Source: Dipteris shenzhenensis (lineage: Eukaryota > Polypodiophyta > Polypodiopsida > Gleicheniales). Taken from it: 64,000 nucleotides of DNA. Of the stretch, positions 24,319 to 36,337 are shown piece by piece. Positions within the stretch are counted from its first letter, which is position 1; every line of letters begins with the position of its first letter. Made by a program: the position numbers and the translations under genes. Below the pieces are notes generated by a model. It worked only from the letters and a program-made list of their open reading frames with translations. It was not told the DNA's origin and searched no databases. The stretch lies in the NCBI GenBank assembly GCA_047967505.1, contig CM106538.1; one strand, 5' to 3'.

Positions 24319-26769
24319 GATGCTTAATATACTAAATTTATGCTATTGAGTGCTATATACTATGCTATAGAATGTTATATACCTATGCTTTTCTATATCT
24401 ACATGTGTGTGTGTGTATACATACATACATACATACGTATGTACGTACATATTACATACATACATACATAAAGAGAGAGAAAGAAAGAGAGAAGCATAGG
24501 TATATAGCATTCTATAGCATAGTTTATAGCACTCAATAGCATAAATATAGTATACTAAGCATTGCACACTATGTTTCCAAGCAATAAGTCTCACACGTTA
24601 GGTTTGAAGTTGGAAATAGGTCTCAATGCTCACACGTTAGGTTTAAAATTGGCAAGAGCCCACACAAATTAGGTTAGGGTTGTTTATGTGAATGTTTAAA
24701 GATACTTTTACTTTCTTCTAGTATGATCTTCACATCAAACTTCCATAAATTGAGTTGGAAGATGCTAAATCGCTATAAGTCCACATTAAAGTTCTCTATA
24801 ACTTCTACATTAAAGTTTCCCATAGTGGCCAAAGTTGAGGTACTTTCGAAGGGTTTCCCATTCATTTGTTTTATCTTGCTTACTCTAAGCAATGTGACTT
24901 GCTATATCTTTGAGCTTTCCCGCACCTACAAAGGGGCAAGCCATGGGCAGTAAACCTATTGAAGCCATCGTTGGAGGCTATACCAAGCCACCCTCCATGC
25001 TAGTAGCAAAAGCTAAATGTCCATGAGACACTTCATCCAAGGTATGAACTTAATTCACTTGAGTGTAGGCAAATAGTATTTCAATGTGTTTCTTCAAACT
25101 GATTGAGTCCTTTGTGTGCTTGTACAAGTCCTTATAAAAATGAAGGAATTCAAGGTGCATCATGAAGACATATCAAGGAAGAATTGGTACACATGCTTAG
25201 TTAAGAAGTGTGGCCTAAAGCTCAAAGAGGTTTCAAGGTAGGCGTACGTTTATAAGCATAGGCTATAGGAGCAAGCTTTGCCTACCATGCTACCAATCTC
25301 AAGAGGACCCATTCATAAGGGTTGAGGTCCTCAAGGACATGTAGTCAATCCTTGTCATCAGGGTTGCTCCACCCAGTGCTCGCTGGACACGGACAAGAGG
25401 TACAATAATGCTTGCAATGTAGCATGAGCTAGAGCTAGGGCGTCAGCCAAAATGGCATTTGGGTGATAAGAATGGGTTGGAGAGGGATATGTGGATAAAC
25501 AGAAGAGTCGATGAGAGGATGCAAAAATGGGAAGTGACTAAAGAGGAAATAATGAAGGGGGTTATGGAACATTTAGAGTAGAAGAGGAATGACATATTTT
25601 GTTTGCCCAAAGAAGACAATGTCTCCATTTATGAGACGAGGAGAGTTTCAAAGAGGAATGGCCATTTTTATTATGATCATGTTATCTAAACATACTCACT
25701 TCATGGATCAAATTCCTCCTTCCATTTTGGGTCATGGGTGATATTTATAATGTATAATTGAGTTATGGATTATTCCATTTCAAAAAGAAATGTTTCATTT
25801 AATTTAGATTTCATTTGCATGCGATTGTCATCCCCTTTTCACATACAATTACAACTTCGATCACGGCGAGGATCGAGAACACAAGTATGAATACGATTAT
25901 AAATATGAAGTTACTTAGTGATTACATTTGCAAATGCGAGTATGGTTTTATGCGATGAGATATTTATTTTTTGTGTTCTTAGTTTGTTGAATTACCATCA
26001 CTTGTATATGTGTGCATAAGAAAAACCCTCAAATACACCAAACTTTTCCATAGGTACTTAAAGACAATGGATTCGTGTCCACATTTAAAACTTGAAAAAG
26101 GATGGTTTCTTTTCCACCTTTCAAAATTGAGAATGGTTTCTTGCATGCTACTTGATAATGATGAGGTCTTTGCCATATTTAAACAAAAGAGGTTTGTAAT
26201 GTCTCTTACATGCCTCTACTTGCTTGTTTTTTTCCATCAAATTAATGGAACGCCCAAACCTACAGTAGTTTGCATTCAACCCACCCCCTAACCTCCATGT
26301 TCCCACCAAATGGTACGTGGACACTCTTATGTCCCATGTGGCCAAAAAACTTAAACATGATTTGGAGTGGATTAAATTTAATATCAAAGTGCGATTGCAT
26401 AGTTGGGATCGGGCCAAAGCATGCTTGGAGTAGGGTGCTTTGAAATTGGAAAAAATGAATTTGAGGGACTTGAAGAAGCTTTGGAGAGGCCAACACATGC
26501 TTGATAGTAATGCAGAGTAGTAGTCAGTTTATTTCATCACATACATGGTGATGTCTTTTTTGGATAGGGATTTTGTTTGCAAAAACAATGAATTCCATAA
26601 GTTTAAATCAATAAGTTTCCATTTTTATATTCTGGTCATGCATAAGCTTGAGCTCCATTTTTATTCTACTGCTTATACAGTTCAATGGCACATTCTCAAT
26701 GTCTATATGTTTATCCATTCTTGATGGTTTAAGGTTTATACACATAAGGTTAGCGGTTATATGCTTAAG
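23945..26769. other. Intergenic, no gene recognised
   Basis: AT-rich. Simple repeats occur at about 24270-24318 (CT then CA) and 24405-24490 (GT, CATA, GAAA). The pair CATAGGTATATAGCATTCTA / inverse at 24361-24387 and 24494-24515 makes a ~150-bp hairpin around the GT/CATA tract. 26290-26520 holds a decayed plus-strand frame (AKKLKHDLEWIKFNIK..) that I do not recognise. Confidence 0.5.
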
Positions 26770-28340
26770 CTGGACATTAGGAAATGTCGTATGAGGTGTA
26801 ATAATTTTGCTTTTTGAAACCATTTCTAGTCATAAAACTGACCATTTCTAAAATAGCCTTAATAGCTTTGGCAATACTGTTGCATAAGTAGGGAATAGGA
26901 AAGATTTGGGAAAGGATCATTTTGTATGCTTGGCCAATAGGTCTATTAGATTGAAAGTGGATAAATCTGGATTTAGGAAAAGGAAGTTCTTTTGTTTTAT
27001 CAAACTTATCCACTGTAAAGGTACCATCTCCCATAATTTCAATAAAGAGATTCATAAAATTTGTGGATAGAGTTATTACTTTATCTAACACACAAATGGA
27101 TTTGTGAATGGTTTCCTTAATTTTAATGATAAGTAACAAATAAATACAAAAAGGATTATTTGGATCTTTGATAGCATTTGGATGAAGAAAATCCTTTATA
27201 CAATTGTTGTTAATACATAGAATATTGTTAATGTATCTAAACATATGTTTAAAGAGTGGTAACAAGTTGATTCTACCAAGTCTCATGAGCCTTAAAATGA
27301 AAGAAGACTCCTACCAAAAGAAATATAAATTGCACCATAATGGGGAGCATGAAAAACCCATTGGAATCCCTTTAACCTATTTCCAAACTCAATCACCACA
27401 TTTTACAAAACAATGATTGATAAGCCATGTTTGTAATAATAAGATTAATTTATTTTCATCTAGGCAAATAGAACCTTGTGTATTTGTCCTAGATTTTAAC
27501 CGCTTTGTGACTCATTAAAATGTGTCAAGATGAAGGGGTGCCTAGATTTTTGCTTAAAGGTTAGAGTAACAACTTTAGCAAGTATGGTAACTAATCCATC
27601 CTCCCCATTTATAGGTAAAGATTCATAGCATTTAGCTATGTTTGCACAAAAGGTAGAGTTGACTTTTGTTGGTAGGTTAAGAGAAACCTTAAATATAGAG
27701 TTGACTATCCATAATACTGAAGTATCCGGCTTTAAAAAGGTTTAAGCAATCAAGATTTTGTTATGTGCCCATTCCCTCAAAACATTCAATACAAGAGTAT
27801 AAATTCTCATAAGAATTTTGGCAAGGGAAGAATAGATGCAGTTATGAGCATTGGTAATCCATCTATGAGATCCCTTGTGTGGTTTAAATATTGAACACAA
27901 GAAAGGTAGATTCTCATGGGGTGGTGTCACACTAGGTAAAAGGTGAATTAAATCCTTAAAGAGTTTAGAGGCAATTTGGGATGGTCAATGTATTTCCTTC
28001 CATGCATGGGTTGAAGTCAGGCCCATTTAGTCTATGGCCAGCCATATGTATCCAATGAATGCATTCGAATACCATAGTATTAGCACATTTGTCTGATCTT
28101 GAAATGTACAAATGTTATTTTATCCATTCAATTTCATCCAAGACATCCTTGTTGTCTAACCAAATTTCATATTTTTTAAATTTTGTAATATTGAAAGTTC
28201 TAAGTTGGTTAGCACATTCCTTTAAGAAAGATGACGTCACTGATTGTTTATTGACCAGGTTGCATTTTGCCAATAAATTCATCCAAAAATTACTGAGGGA
28301 CTTAAGGGCTGGAGAAAAAACACAAGGTTTACAAGGGATG
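26770..28340 (-). pseudogene. Penelope-like reverse transcriptase, copy 2 (longer)
   Basis: Minus strand. The N-terminal RT part at 27930-27742 reads PFLCSIFKPHKGSHRWITNA followed by HNCIYSSLAKIL, corresponding to the Penelope-type LPKxHK...RPI....S...LSxxL block. Near 27380-27290 the frames give GIPMGFSCSPLWCNLYFF, i.e. the RT motif GxPMGxxxSPLxANxYL, followed by YESSF. 27286-26777 repeats the protein of copy 1 (FRYINN box, then FPKSRFIHFQSNRPIGQA) at high identity but in inverted orientation. Stops and frameshifts separate the pieces. Conserved upstream ORFs may continue to the CACTA insertion site at 29231 and beyond it at 40841. Confidence 0.65.
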
Positions 28341-29362
28341 TGATTTAATCCCTTGTAAAGTGTTTGTCAAATAACTTACTTTGAAATATTTTAATATCTA
28401 ACATTTGAACATGTGATCCCATTCCCCCGTCCACTTCCATAAACGTTTTAAATCATTTAAAAGTAGAGCATTTACACTTATCTTCCTCCTTTTCCCATGA
28501 AAAAGTATGGAATACCTCTTTTGAGTTAAGAAGTATCCAACCTATTGGTTTATCATACCTCATCCAAAAATGAGATTGGAAAGTATACTAGTTGAACTCG
28601 GATAGAATTTATTAAAGCAAGATACTAGATTATACCTAAGAGATATCCTCTCCAAAACTCAGGAGGAGTAATAAAGATGCAAAATGCCCACGGTTTCTTT
28701 ATTAAGAGAATTTTTTACCAAAACCAATCTTCCATAAGACTCCATCAGAGATCTAGAACCTGTGTCAGATAGAAGACCATTTGATTTATTTTACCAAGCT
28801 ATGAGCATTATTGTTATTTTTGCCCTTATTGGAGCTAGAGCCTGAAGCTGGAGTACTATCCCTAATTATTAGAGCCGCACTACTAGGGGTATTAGAGGGT
28901 ATTGTGCATACATCCATAATTTCTTGGCGATGAAAAGTAGATCCACGACCACTATTATGATGTCCCCCTCTTGTGAAACTTCTTCCAGATCTGGTCCCAC
29001 CCCAAAAAGGGACCGGATTGCCTCTTACATTGCTCTGCCACCATATTTTGGTTTCATAAGGTTGGCACTTTCCCTTGAAAAGGAAGGGGGTTTTATTAAT
29101 TTTTCAATCATAGAGAGTCCTTGCTCATTACCCATTGAAGAAAAAAGTTTGGCTTTTGGATTTTCTACATATTCCAAGACCGCTTGAATCATAAACTTTC
29201 TCACAAAGATGAAAGTGACAAGAGTTTCAACCACTACAAGGCATAGGCCATTTTCCGACGGAAATACCGACGCTTTTTACATTAAAATTTTTTTTTTTCA
29301 CGGGCGCAAAGGTCGCTATAAAAGTCGTTAAAATCGTCGGAAAAGGAGCGTCGCTATAAACC

Positions 29363-29506
29363 GTCGCTATATAGCGACGCTGTTAATCGTCGCTATATAG
29401 CGACGATGTAAACGTCGCTATATAGCGACGATATAAACGTCGCTATATAGCGACTCTGTTAATCGTCGCTATATAGCGACACTGGTAAACGTCGCTATAT
29501 AGCGAC
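29363..29506. promoter_or_regulatory. Left subterminal repeats: six GTCGCTATATAGCGAC palindromes
   Basis: Perfect 16-mers start at 29363, 29389, 29414, 29439, 29465 and 29491, a spacing of 25-26 bp (about 2.5 helical turns). Partial copies (GTCGCTATAAA, GTCGTTA) lie just outside. In En/Spm the subterminal repeats are TnpA-binding sites; the same role is inferred here. Confidence 0.9.
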
Positions 29507-29783
29507 GATTAATAGAAGGTAAAAAAAATGGTTAGTGGGGCTAAACAGGGCCAAAAGGAAGCCCTGTTTAGCCCCACTAACCTTTTTTTTTTTTTTGTAA
29601 TTACAAAAGAAAGTTTTTTATAACAAAATTTCCCTTGCTTGCAGGGTGATACAAAATTGTTCTTGTGAACGATGAGGAAGAAATGCATATACATATACAA
29701 CTGTGTTTGAAACAAAATTACCCTGTGAAAGGGCGATACAAAATGGCTCTAACGAGCGGATATGAAAAATGCTACTACCACTA

Positions 29784-31361
29784 CTAATCCGAATCCGAAT
29801 CCGAATCGTCTTGTTGGGCTGTTCCCTGGTCCTCGGCACCTGCATCTTCTCCCTCATCCCCGACACCTGCGTCTTCTCCTTCGTCATCGGCACCTGCGTC
29901 CGATCCTTGCCCCTGTTGATCGCTCGTCTCTGATGATGGGACGCTTGAGCTTTGACGCTGAGACTGAACCAAATAAATCGAAAATTAGATTGGAACTTAA
30001 ATTAAAAAGTGAGATTACAAGCAGGAGTAAACTTATACCGTGCGAGCAGCCACCTCAGCCCAATCGACTGTCGCTCCCATTGCCTCTTGCTCAATGAACC
30101 ACGGCTTGGTTCCTATCCGAAATGCGCACCGCGTCTCTGCATCCGTAGGAAGACGACCCATCGCAGCTTGCTGTGGATCCAATTTACGAGAGTTAGAGTT
30201 AGCTAAAGTGCATGTAATATGTAAGTAAAACAAATAGAACAATACATTAAATGGAAAGAAGTAAACTTACCACGGTTGCCTCGAACGCATACCGTCCACC
30301 TGCACCAAAGTGCGAAGTACCTACGACATCCAGCCGTCTCTTCGCAGCCCTCCTCTGACCCTCGAACATTTCAGGATGGTCCCTATTCTGCTTCTTCAAG
30401 AACTTCCAATCAGCTTTGTCTGCCCAGCTGGGTTTAGACAACCCCTTTGTAATGGAAGTACGCATGGTTGATCTGCGATGCTTTAGGACCAAACCCATGC
30501 GCTCGAGCATATAACTGTTATTAAACTCCACATTTGGCGGATTAGGAAATCTGAGTTTTAACTCATCGATCACCGCCTGCTTCTTTTGGCCATCTTGATA
30601 CCGCCAATCGATATTTATGCCGCTCTTGAAGTGATGACTCATCAACCGCCTCATGGCGGCCATCACTGCTTTGCCCTTTTTGTCTTCTATTATCTCTCCG
30701 GCAGATGTGATTTGATAGGAGAGATCCCCTGATGAGTAAGGGGGACTGACGGTAGCAGAGTCTGAAGGAGTGGAAGCTGCGCGACCGCTTCCGGATCGAG
30801 GAGTAGCTGTGGGAGTAGGAGAGGGAAAGGGACCTGACTGATACTGTGTCTCCGGACCAAGTGGAGACCTAAAGGAGCGTGAGTGTGCTGACTCGTCTAC
30901 ATCTCCTGAGTCAGCACAACATGAGCCGCCCATCCTACTCTTCCTTCCCTTGCGGGAGGCATGCGCAGGTGATGATCCCGCGGTCGAAGGGGCGCGAGGG
31001 GATGGCTGGGCTGTACGTCCACCCGTCGGTGTAGGGGAAGGAATTGCGGAGGTCCTCTGAGAGAGCAGAGAGAAGAATCTCGCTGCCTCCTCATCGCTCA
31101 TCTGCGCTACAAACTCGTCGGGAGTCCCAACAAATCCATGCGCGGCTAGCAAAGGAGTCCCCTGAGGGGTAGTGGCAGTGCTACGTGGAAGAGGGGTCGG
31201 ACCAGGGGTAGTCACAGTGCTAGGACCGAGAGGAGTCGGACCAGGGGTAGTCCTCGGGGTAGTCGCCTGAGAGGAATCAAAGTCCTCTGGAGCATATAGA
31301 TCGTGAGCTCTCCTCCTGCGAGGCTGTCCGTACTCGTCGGATGAGCGATGTGATCCCATGT
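29784..31361 (-). CDS. CACTA Tnp1-like / Transposase_24-type protein
   Basis: Probable DNA-binding accessory protein of the CACTA element. Coding exons on the minus strand: 31361-30271 (ATG at 31359, two bases after an AG acceptor), 30170-30039, 29963-29784. All junctions are phase 0 with GT-AG borders, giving about 466 residues. The N-terminal third is Pro/Ser/Thr-rich. The region after about residue 230 has the Transposase_24 (Ptta/En/Spm) pattern: W..L..Q.R.HPEMF.GQ.RAAKRR, then GTSHFGAGGRYAFE, then GRLPTDAETRCAFRI and KPWFIEQEA. The last exon is an acidic D/E/G tail ending DDSDSDSD. An upstream ATG continuing the frame (31653) is unlikely because it reads through purine-rich low-complexity DNA. 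Confidence 0.8.
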
Positions 31362-31429
31362 CTAACATAGACACAAACACGAAAACAGAAAACAAATAAA
31401 CAAACATGAGCATTCTCATAGGCATAGGC

Positions 31430-31640
31430 ATAGGCAAGAAGAAAGAAGAGGGAAAGGAAAGAAGAGGGAAAGGAAAGAGGGAAAGAAGAGGGAAAGATAA
31501 GAGGGAAAGAAGATGTAAAGGAAAGAAAAGAATGAGAACGAGGAAATAGAGAATGAGAGAAAGGGAAAGAGATGAGGGAAAATAGAGAATGAGAGAAGGG
31601 GGAAATGAGAGAAGGGGGAAATAGAGTGGGAAATAGAGAA
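31430..31640. repeat. Purine-rich flank of the array, left
   Basis: GGGAAAGAAGAGGGAAAG-type sequence, almost all purine on the plus strand. A similar tract lies at 35140-35280 on the other side of the array. Confidence 0.85.
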
Positions 31641-34600
31641 TGAGCTTATGCAAAAATAGAGAATGAGCTTATGCTTCTCTCATTCTCTATTTCCGCATAA
31701 GCTCACGCATGTGCATGAGCTTATGCGGAAACTTAAACATAAGCTCATGCACATGCATGAGCATAAGCATGAGAAGGATGAGTTTCCGCATGCTTATGCT
31801 CATGCGGAAAAAGAGAAGGAGCTTATGCAGAAAAAGAGAAGGAGAGAAGCATCTCTCATTCTCTATTTCCGCATAAGCTCCTTCTCTTTTTCCACATGAG
31901 CTTATGCTTATGCTCATGGGTGAGCATGAGCTTATGCTCATGTTTCCGCATATGCGAAAATAGAGGAGGAGAGAAGCATAAGCTTCTCTCATTCTCTATT
32001 TCCGCATATGCTCACGCAAAAGAGAAAGAGAAAGAGCTTATGCGGAAAGAGAGAAAGAGCTTATGCGGAAAAAGAGAATGAGATCCGCATATGCTTCTCT
32101 CATTCTCTATTTCCGCATAAGCTCCTGCGGAAACTTCCGCATAAGCTCATGCTCATGAATAAGCATAAGCTCATGCTTATGCTCATGCGGAAATAGAGAA
32201 GGAGCTTATGCGGAATGAGAGAAGGAGCTTGTCATGAGCTTATGCGGAATAAGAGAAGGAGCTCATGCGGAAACTTGCGGAAAATTGCATGCGGAATAAG
32301 AGAAGGAGCTTATGCGAAAAAAGAGAATGAGAGAAGCATAAGCATAAGCATGAATGAGCATAAGCATGAGCTTATGCTTATGCTTATGCATAAGCATAAG
32401 CATAAGCTCATGCATAAGCATAAGCATAAGCTCATGCATAAGCTCATGCTTATGCTCATGCGGAAACTTGCGAAGGAGCTTATGCGGAATGAGAGAAGGA
32501 GCTTATGCGCAAAAAGAGAAGGAGCTTATGCGGAAAAAGAGAAGGAGCACTTGCGGAAACTTGCGCATAAGCTCTTGCGGAAACTTGCGCATAAGCTCAT
32601 GACAAGCTCCTTCTCTCATTCCGCATAAGCCCCTTCTCTATTTCCGCATGAGCATAAGCATGAGCTTATGCTTATGCTTATGCATAAGCATAAGCATGAG
32701 CTTAAGCATAAGCTCATGCTTATGCTCATGCGGAAACTTGCGAAGGAGCTTATGCGGAATGAGAGAAGGAGCTTATGCGCAAAAAGAGAAGGAGCTTATG
32801 CGGAAAAAGAGAAGGAGCACTTGCGGAAACTTGCGCATAAGCTCTTGCGGAAACTTGCGCATAAGCTCATGACAAGCTCCTTCTCTCATTCCGCATAAGC
32901 CCCTTCTCTATTTCCGCATGAGCATAAGCATGAGCTTATGCTTATGCTTATGCATAAGCATAAGCATGAGCTTAAGCATAAGCTCATGCTTATGCTTATG
33001 CATAAGCATAAGCATAAGCTCATGCTTATGCTCATGCGGAAATAGAGAAGGAGCTTATGCGGAATGAGAGAAGGAGCTTATGCGGATGAGAGAAGGAGCT
33101 TATGCGGAATGAGAGAAGGAGCTTATGCGGAAAAAGAGAATGAGAGAAGCATATGCTTCTCTCATTCTCTATTTCCGCATAAGCTCTTGCGGAAACTTAC
33201 GCATAAGCTCATGCGGAAGAATGAGCATAAGCATGAGCTTATGCTTATGCTTATGCATAAGCATAAGCATAAGCTCATGCTTATGCTCATGCGGAAAAAG
33301 AGAGGGAGCTTATGCGGAAAAAGAGAAGGAGCACTTGCGGAAACTTGCGGATAAGCTCATGCTCATGAATGAGCATAAGCATGAGCTTATGCTTATGCTT
33401 ATGCATAAGCATAAGCATAAGCTCATGCTTATGCTCATGCGGAATGAGAGAAGGAGCTTATGCGGAATGAGAGAAGGAGCTCATGCGGAAAAAGAGAATG
33501 AGAGAAGCATATGCTTCTCTCATTCTCTATTTCCGCATAAGCTCTTGCGGAAACTTACGCATAAGCTCATGCGGAAGAATGAGCATAAGCATGAGCTTAT
33601 GCTTATGCTTATGCATAAGCATAAGCATAAGCATAAGCATAAGCTCATGCTTATGCTCATGCGGAAATAGAGAAGGAGCTTATGCGGAATGAGAGAAGGA
33701 GCTTATGCGGAAAAAGAGAATGAGAGAAGCATATGCTTCTCTCATTCTCTATTTCCGCATAAGCTCTTGCGGAAACTTACGCATAAGCTCATGCGGAAGA
33801 ATGAGCATAAGCATGAGCTTATGCTTATGCTTATGCATAAGCATAAGCATAAGCTCATGCTTATGCTCATGCGGAAAAAGAGAGGGAGCTTATGCAGAAA
33901 AAGAGAAGGAGCACTTGCGGAAACTTGCGGATAAGCTCTTGCGGAAACTTACGCATAAGCTCATGCTCATGAATGAGCATAAGCATGAGCTTATGCTTAT
34001 GCTTATGCATAAGCATAAGCATAAGCATAAGCATAAGCTCATGCTTATGCTCATGCGGAAATAGAGAAGGAGCTTATGCGGAATGAGAGAAAGAGCTTAT
34101 GCGGAAAAAGAGAAGGAGCACTTGCGGAAACTTGCGCATAAGCTCTTGCGGAAACTTGCGCATAAGCTCATGACAAGCTCCTTCTCTCATTCCGCATAAG
34201 CTCCTTCTCTATTTCCGCATGAGCATAAGCATGAGCTCCTTCTCTATTTCCGCATGAGCATAAGCATGAGCTTATGCTTATGCTTATGCTTATGCATAAG
34301 CATAAGCATAAGCATAAGCTCATGCTTATGCTCATGCGGAAATAGAGAAGGAGCTTATGCGGAATGAGAGAAGGAGCTTATGCGGAAAAAGAGAATGAGA
34401 GAAGCATATGCTTCTCTCATTCTCTATTTCCGCATAAGCTCTTGCGGAAACTTACGCATAAGCTCATGCGGAAGAATGAGCATAAGCATGAGCTTATGCT
34501 TATGCTTATGCATAAGCATAAGCATAAGCTCATGCTTATGCTCATGCGGAAAAAGAGAGGGAGCTTATGCGGAAAAAGAGAAGGAGCACTTGCGGAAACT

Positions 34601-35140
34601 TGCGGATAAGCTCTTGCGGAAACTTACGCATAAGCTCATGCTCATGAATGAGCATAAGCATGAGCTTATGCTTATGCTTATGCATAAGCATAAGCATAAG
34701 CTCATGCGGAAATAGAGAAGGAGCTTATGCGGAATGAGAGAAAGAGCTTATGCGAAAAAAGAGAAGGAGCACTTGCGGAAACTTGCGCATAAGCTCTTGC
34801 GGAAACTTGCGCATAAGCTCATGACAAGCTCCTTCTCTCATTCCGCATAAGCTCCTTCTCTATTTCCGCATGAGCATAAGCATGAGCTTATGCTTATGCT
34901 TATGCATATGCATGCATAAGCATAAGCATAAGCTCATGCTTATGCTCATGCGGAAATAGAGAAGGAGCTTATGCGGAATGAGAGAAGGAGCTTATGCGGA
35001 AAAAGAGAATGAGAGAAGCATATGCTTCTCTCATTCTCTATTTCCGCATAAGCTCTTGCGGAAACTTACGCATAAGCTCATGCTCATGCGGAAATAGAGG
35101 AGGAGCTTATGCGGAATGAGAGAAGCATAAGCATAAGAGA
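31640..35140. repeat. Palindromic minisatellite array inside the CACTA element
   Basis: About 3.5 kb built from a few words and their inverses: GCATAAGC / GCTTATGC runs, GAGCTTATGCGGAAA / TTTCCGCATAAGCTC, and GAGAATGAGAGAAGC / GCTTCTCTCATTCTC. A near-perfect 68-bp palindrome centred on GCATATGC occurs near 33119, 33477, 33699, 34374 and 34992. Larger blocks are also duplicated, for example 32456-32700 against 32726-32970 (offset 270 bp). ORFs across it translate to SISMSLCLC or HKHKLMLM repeats and are artefacts. By splice motifs it would lie in an intron (35373-31362) of the Tnp1-like gene. Confidence 0.93.
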
Positions 35141-35292
35141 ATAAGAGGGATGCGGAAATAGAGAATAAGGGGGAAAGGAAAGAGAGAAGGGAAAAGAGAG
35201 AGGGGGAAAGAGAGAATAAGAGAAGAGGGAAAAAAGAGAAGGGGGAAAATGAGAAAAAGAGAAGGGGGAAGAGAGGGTTCCTACGCCCATCA

Positions 35293-35323
35293 CTGCAGCT
35301 AGCGCTTAAGGCGCTAGCTGCAG
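35293..35323. repeat. Short GC-rich palindrome at array edge
   Basis: CTGCAGCTAGCGC and its inverse GCGCTAGCTGCAG are separated by TTAAG, giving a 13-bp perfect stem. Confidence 0.95.
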
Positions 35324-35373
35324 GCAAATGCAAATAACAAAAAGCTTAAATGGAAAGAAGAGGAAGCACTTAC

Positions 35374-35460
35374 CTGTAAAAGTATGTCCCGCTCGGTGTA
35401 GTGGACTGGGCCCACAAAAGAGAGACTATGTCCCGCTCGGTGTAGTGGACTGGCCCTACA
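35374..35460 (-). other. Probable 5'-UTR exon of the Tnp1-like gene, 42-bp duplicated
   Basis: On the minus strand a pyrimidine tract ending TTTTGTAG (about 35460) and a donor CAG|GTAAGT (35374/35373) delimit a short exon. It contains two copies of a ~42-bp unit (GTCCACTACACCGAGCGGGA). A further donor AAAAG|GTGAGT lies near 35783. These are splice motifs only; no transcript is available. Confidence 0.45.
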
Positions 35461-35783
35461 AAAGAGAGAAAACAACCCATTTTTTCAAATAAGATGTTAG
35501 TGGAAAGAGGAGATCACAAAAGCAACTTCTTGAAAGGAGACAAGGAAAGAGAAGATTGAGGAGACAAGGAAAGGAGGAGATTGAGGAGAAGAGAAGGAAG
35601 AGAAGGAAGAGAAATACAGAAAGAAGAGGTGAGTTTCTTTCTTTCTTTCTTGAAATTTCGTTTTTTGTTTGAATCCTTTCTAATCAAGCATGAAAACTAG
35701 TTTAAAACTTTAGCAATACAAGTAGAAACACTCACAAAACCAAAGCTAACAAACAAACAACCTACATTGTTGAAAAAAACTCA

Positions 35784-36337
35784 CCTTTTGAAGAACTTTC
35801 TTTCTGGAAACCAAAGAGGGAAAGAGGAGAGAGAGGGTGCACAAGAGGTAGGAGAAGGGTGAGGAGTGGGAAATAGGGTAGGAGGTTGCTTGGAATAGAT
35901 GGGAGGTCAGTGAAAATAGGTGGGAGGAGATTTTGGAGAGCTTAGTTTAGAGATTAGGAAAGCTTTGAGCAAAACGCCGCGGGTTTCGCCGTTTCGGGTT
36001 TTAACCCACAGCGTCGCTATATAGCGACGCTTATTCGTCGCTATATAGCGACGCTTATTCGTCGCTATATAACGACGGAACAGAGCGTCGCTATATAGCG
36101 ACGCTTACTGTTTGTTTTTTAATGAGGCCTCTTGTGACTCAAACATGCTATGCCTATAATTGTCAATATCTCCTCTTACTACATAGCCTTACTATATAGG
36201 ATTTTTTGTTTCAATCCTTACTATATAGCGATGTCATTCTTTTTATATAGCCTCAAGAGAAGCTCAAATTAAACATGCTATGCTCATAATTGTGTACATC
36301 TCCTCTTCATGCTTATGTTTTGGTTTTATAAGTGTAG
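35784..36337. promoter_or_regulatory. Divergent promoter zone with internal 16-bp palindromes
   Basis: Lies between the minus-strand Tnp1-like gene and plus-strand Tnp2. It holds GTCGCTATATAGCGAC at 36013, 36037 and 36087, and a one-mismatch copy at 36061, spaced 24-26 bp like the terminal clusters. This suggests that the element's own DNA-binding protein regulates both genes here. Confidence 0.7.

Noticed and set aside
31368-31653. N-terminal extension of the Tnp1-like ORF from an ATG at 31653
   Set aside because: The extra 98 residues are Leu/Phe/Ser/Pro low complexity from purine-rich DNA, and a TTAG acceptor lies just before the ATG at 31359.
32215-34064. Long ORFs with SISMSLCLC / HKHKLMLM repeats
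   Set aside because: They come from the palindromic array lacking stops in several frames on both strands; no protein-like composition or codon signal.
31640-35140. CRISPR-like array
   Set aside because: Regular repeats exist, but there are no unique spacers, the repeats are nested palindromes and the context is a plant transposon.
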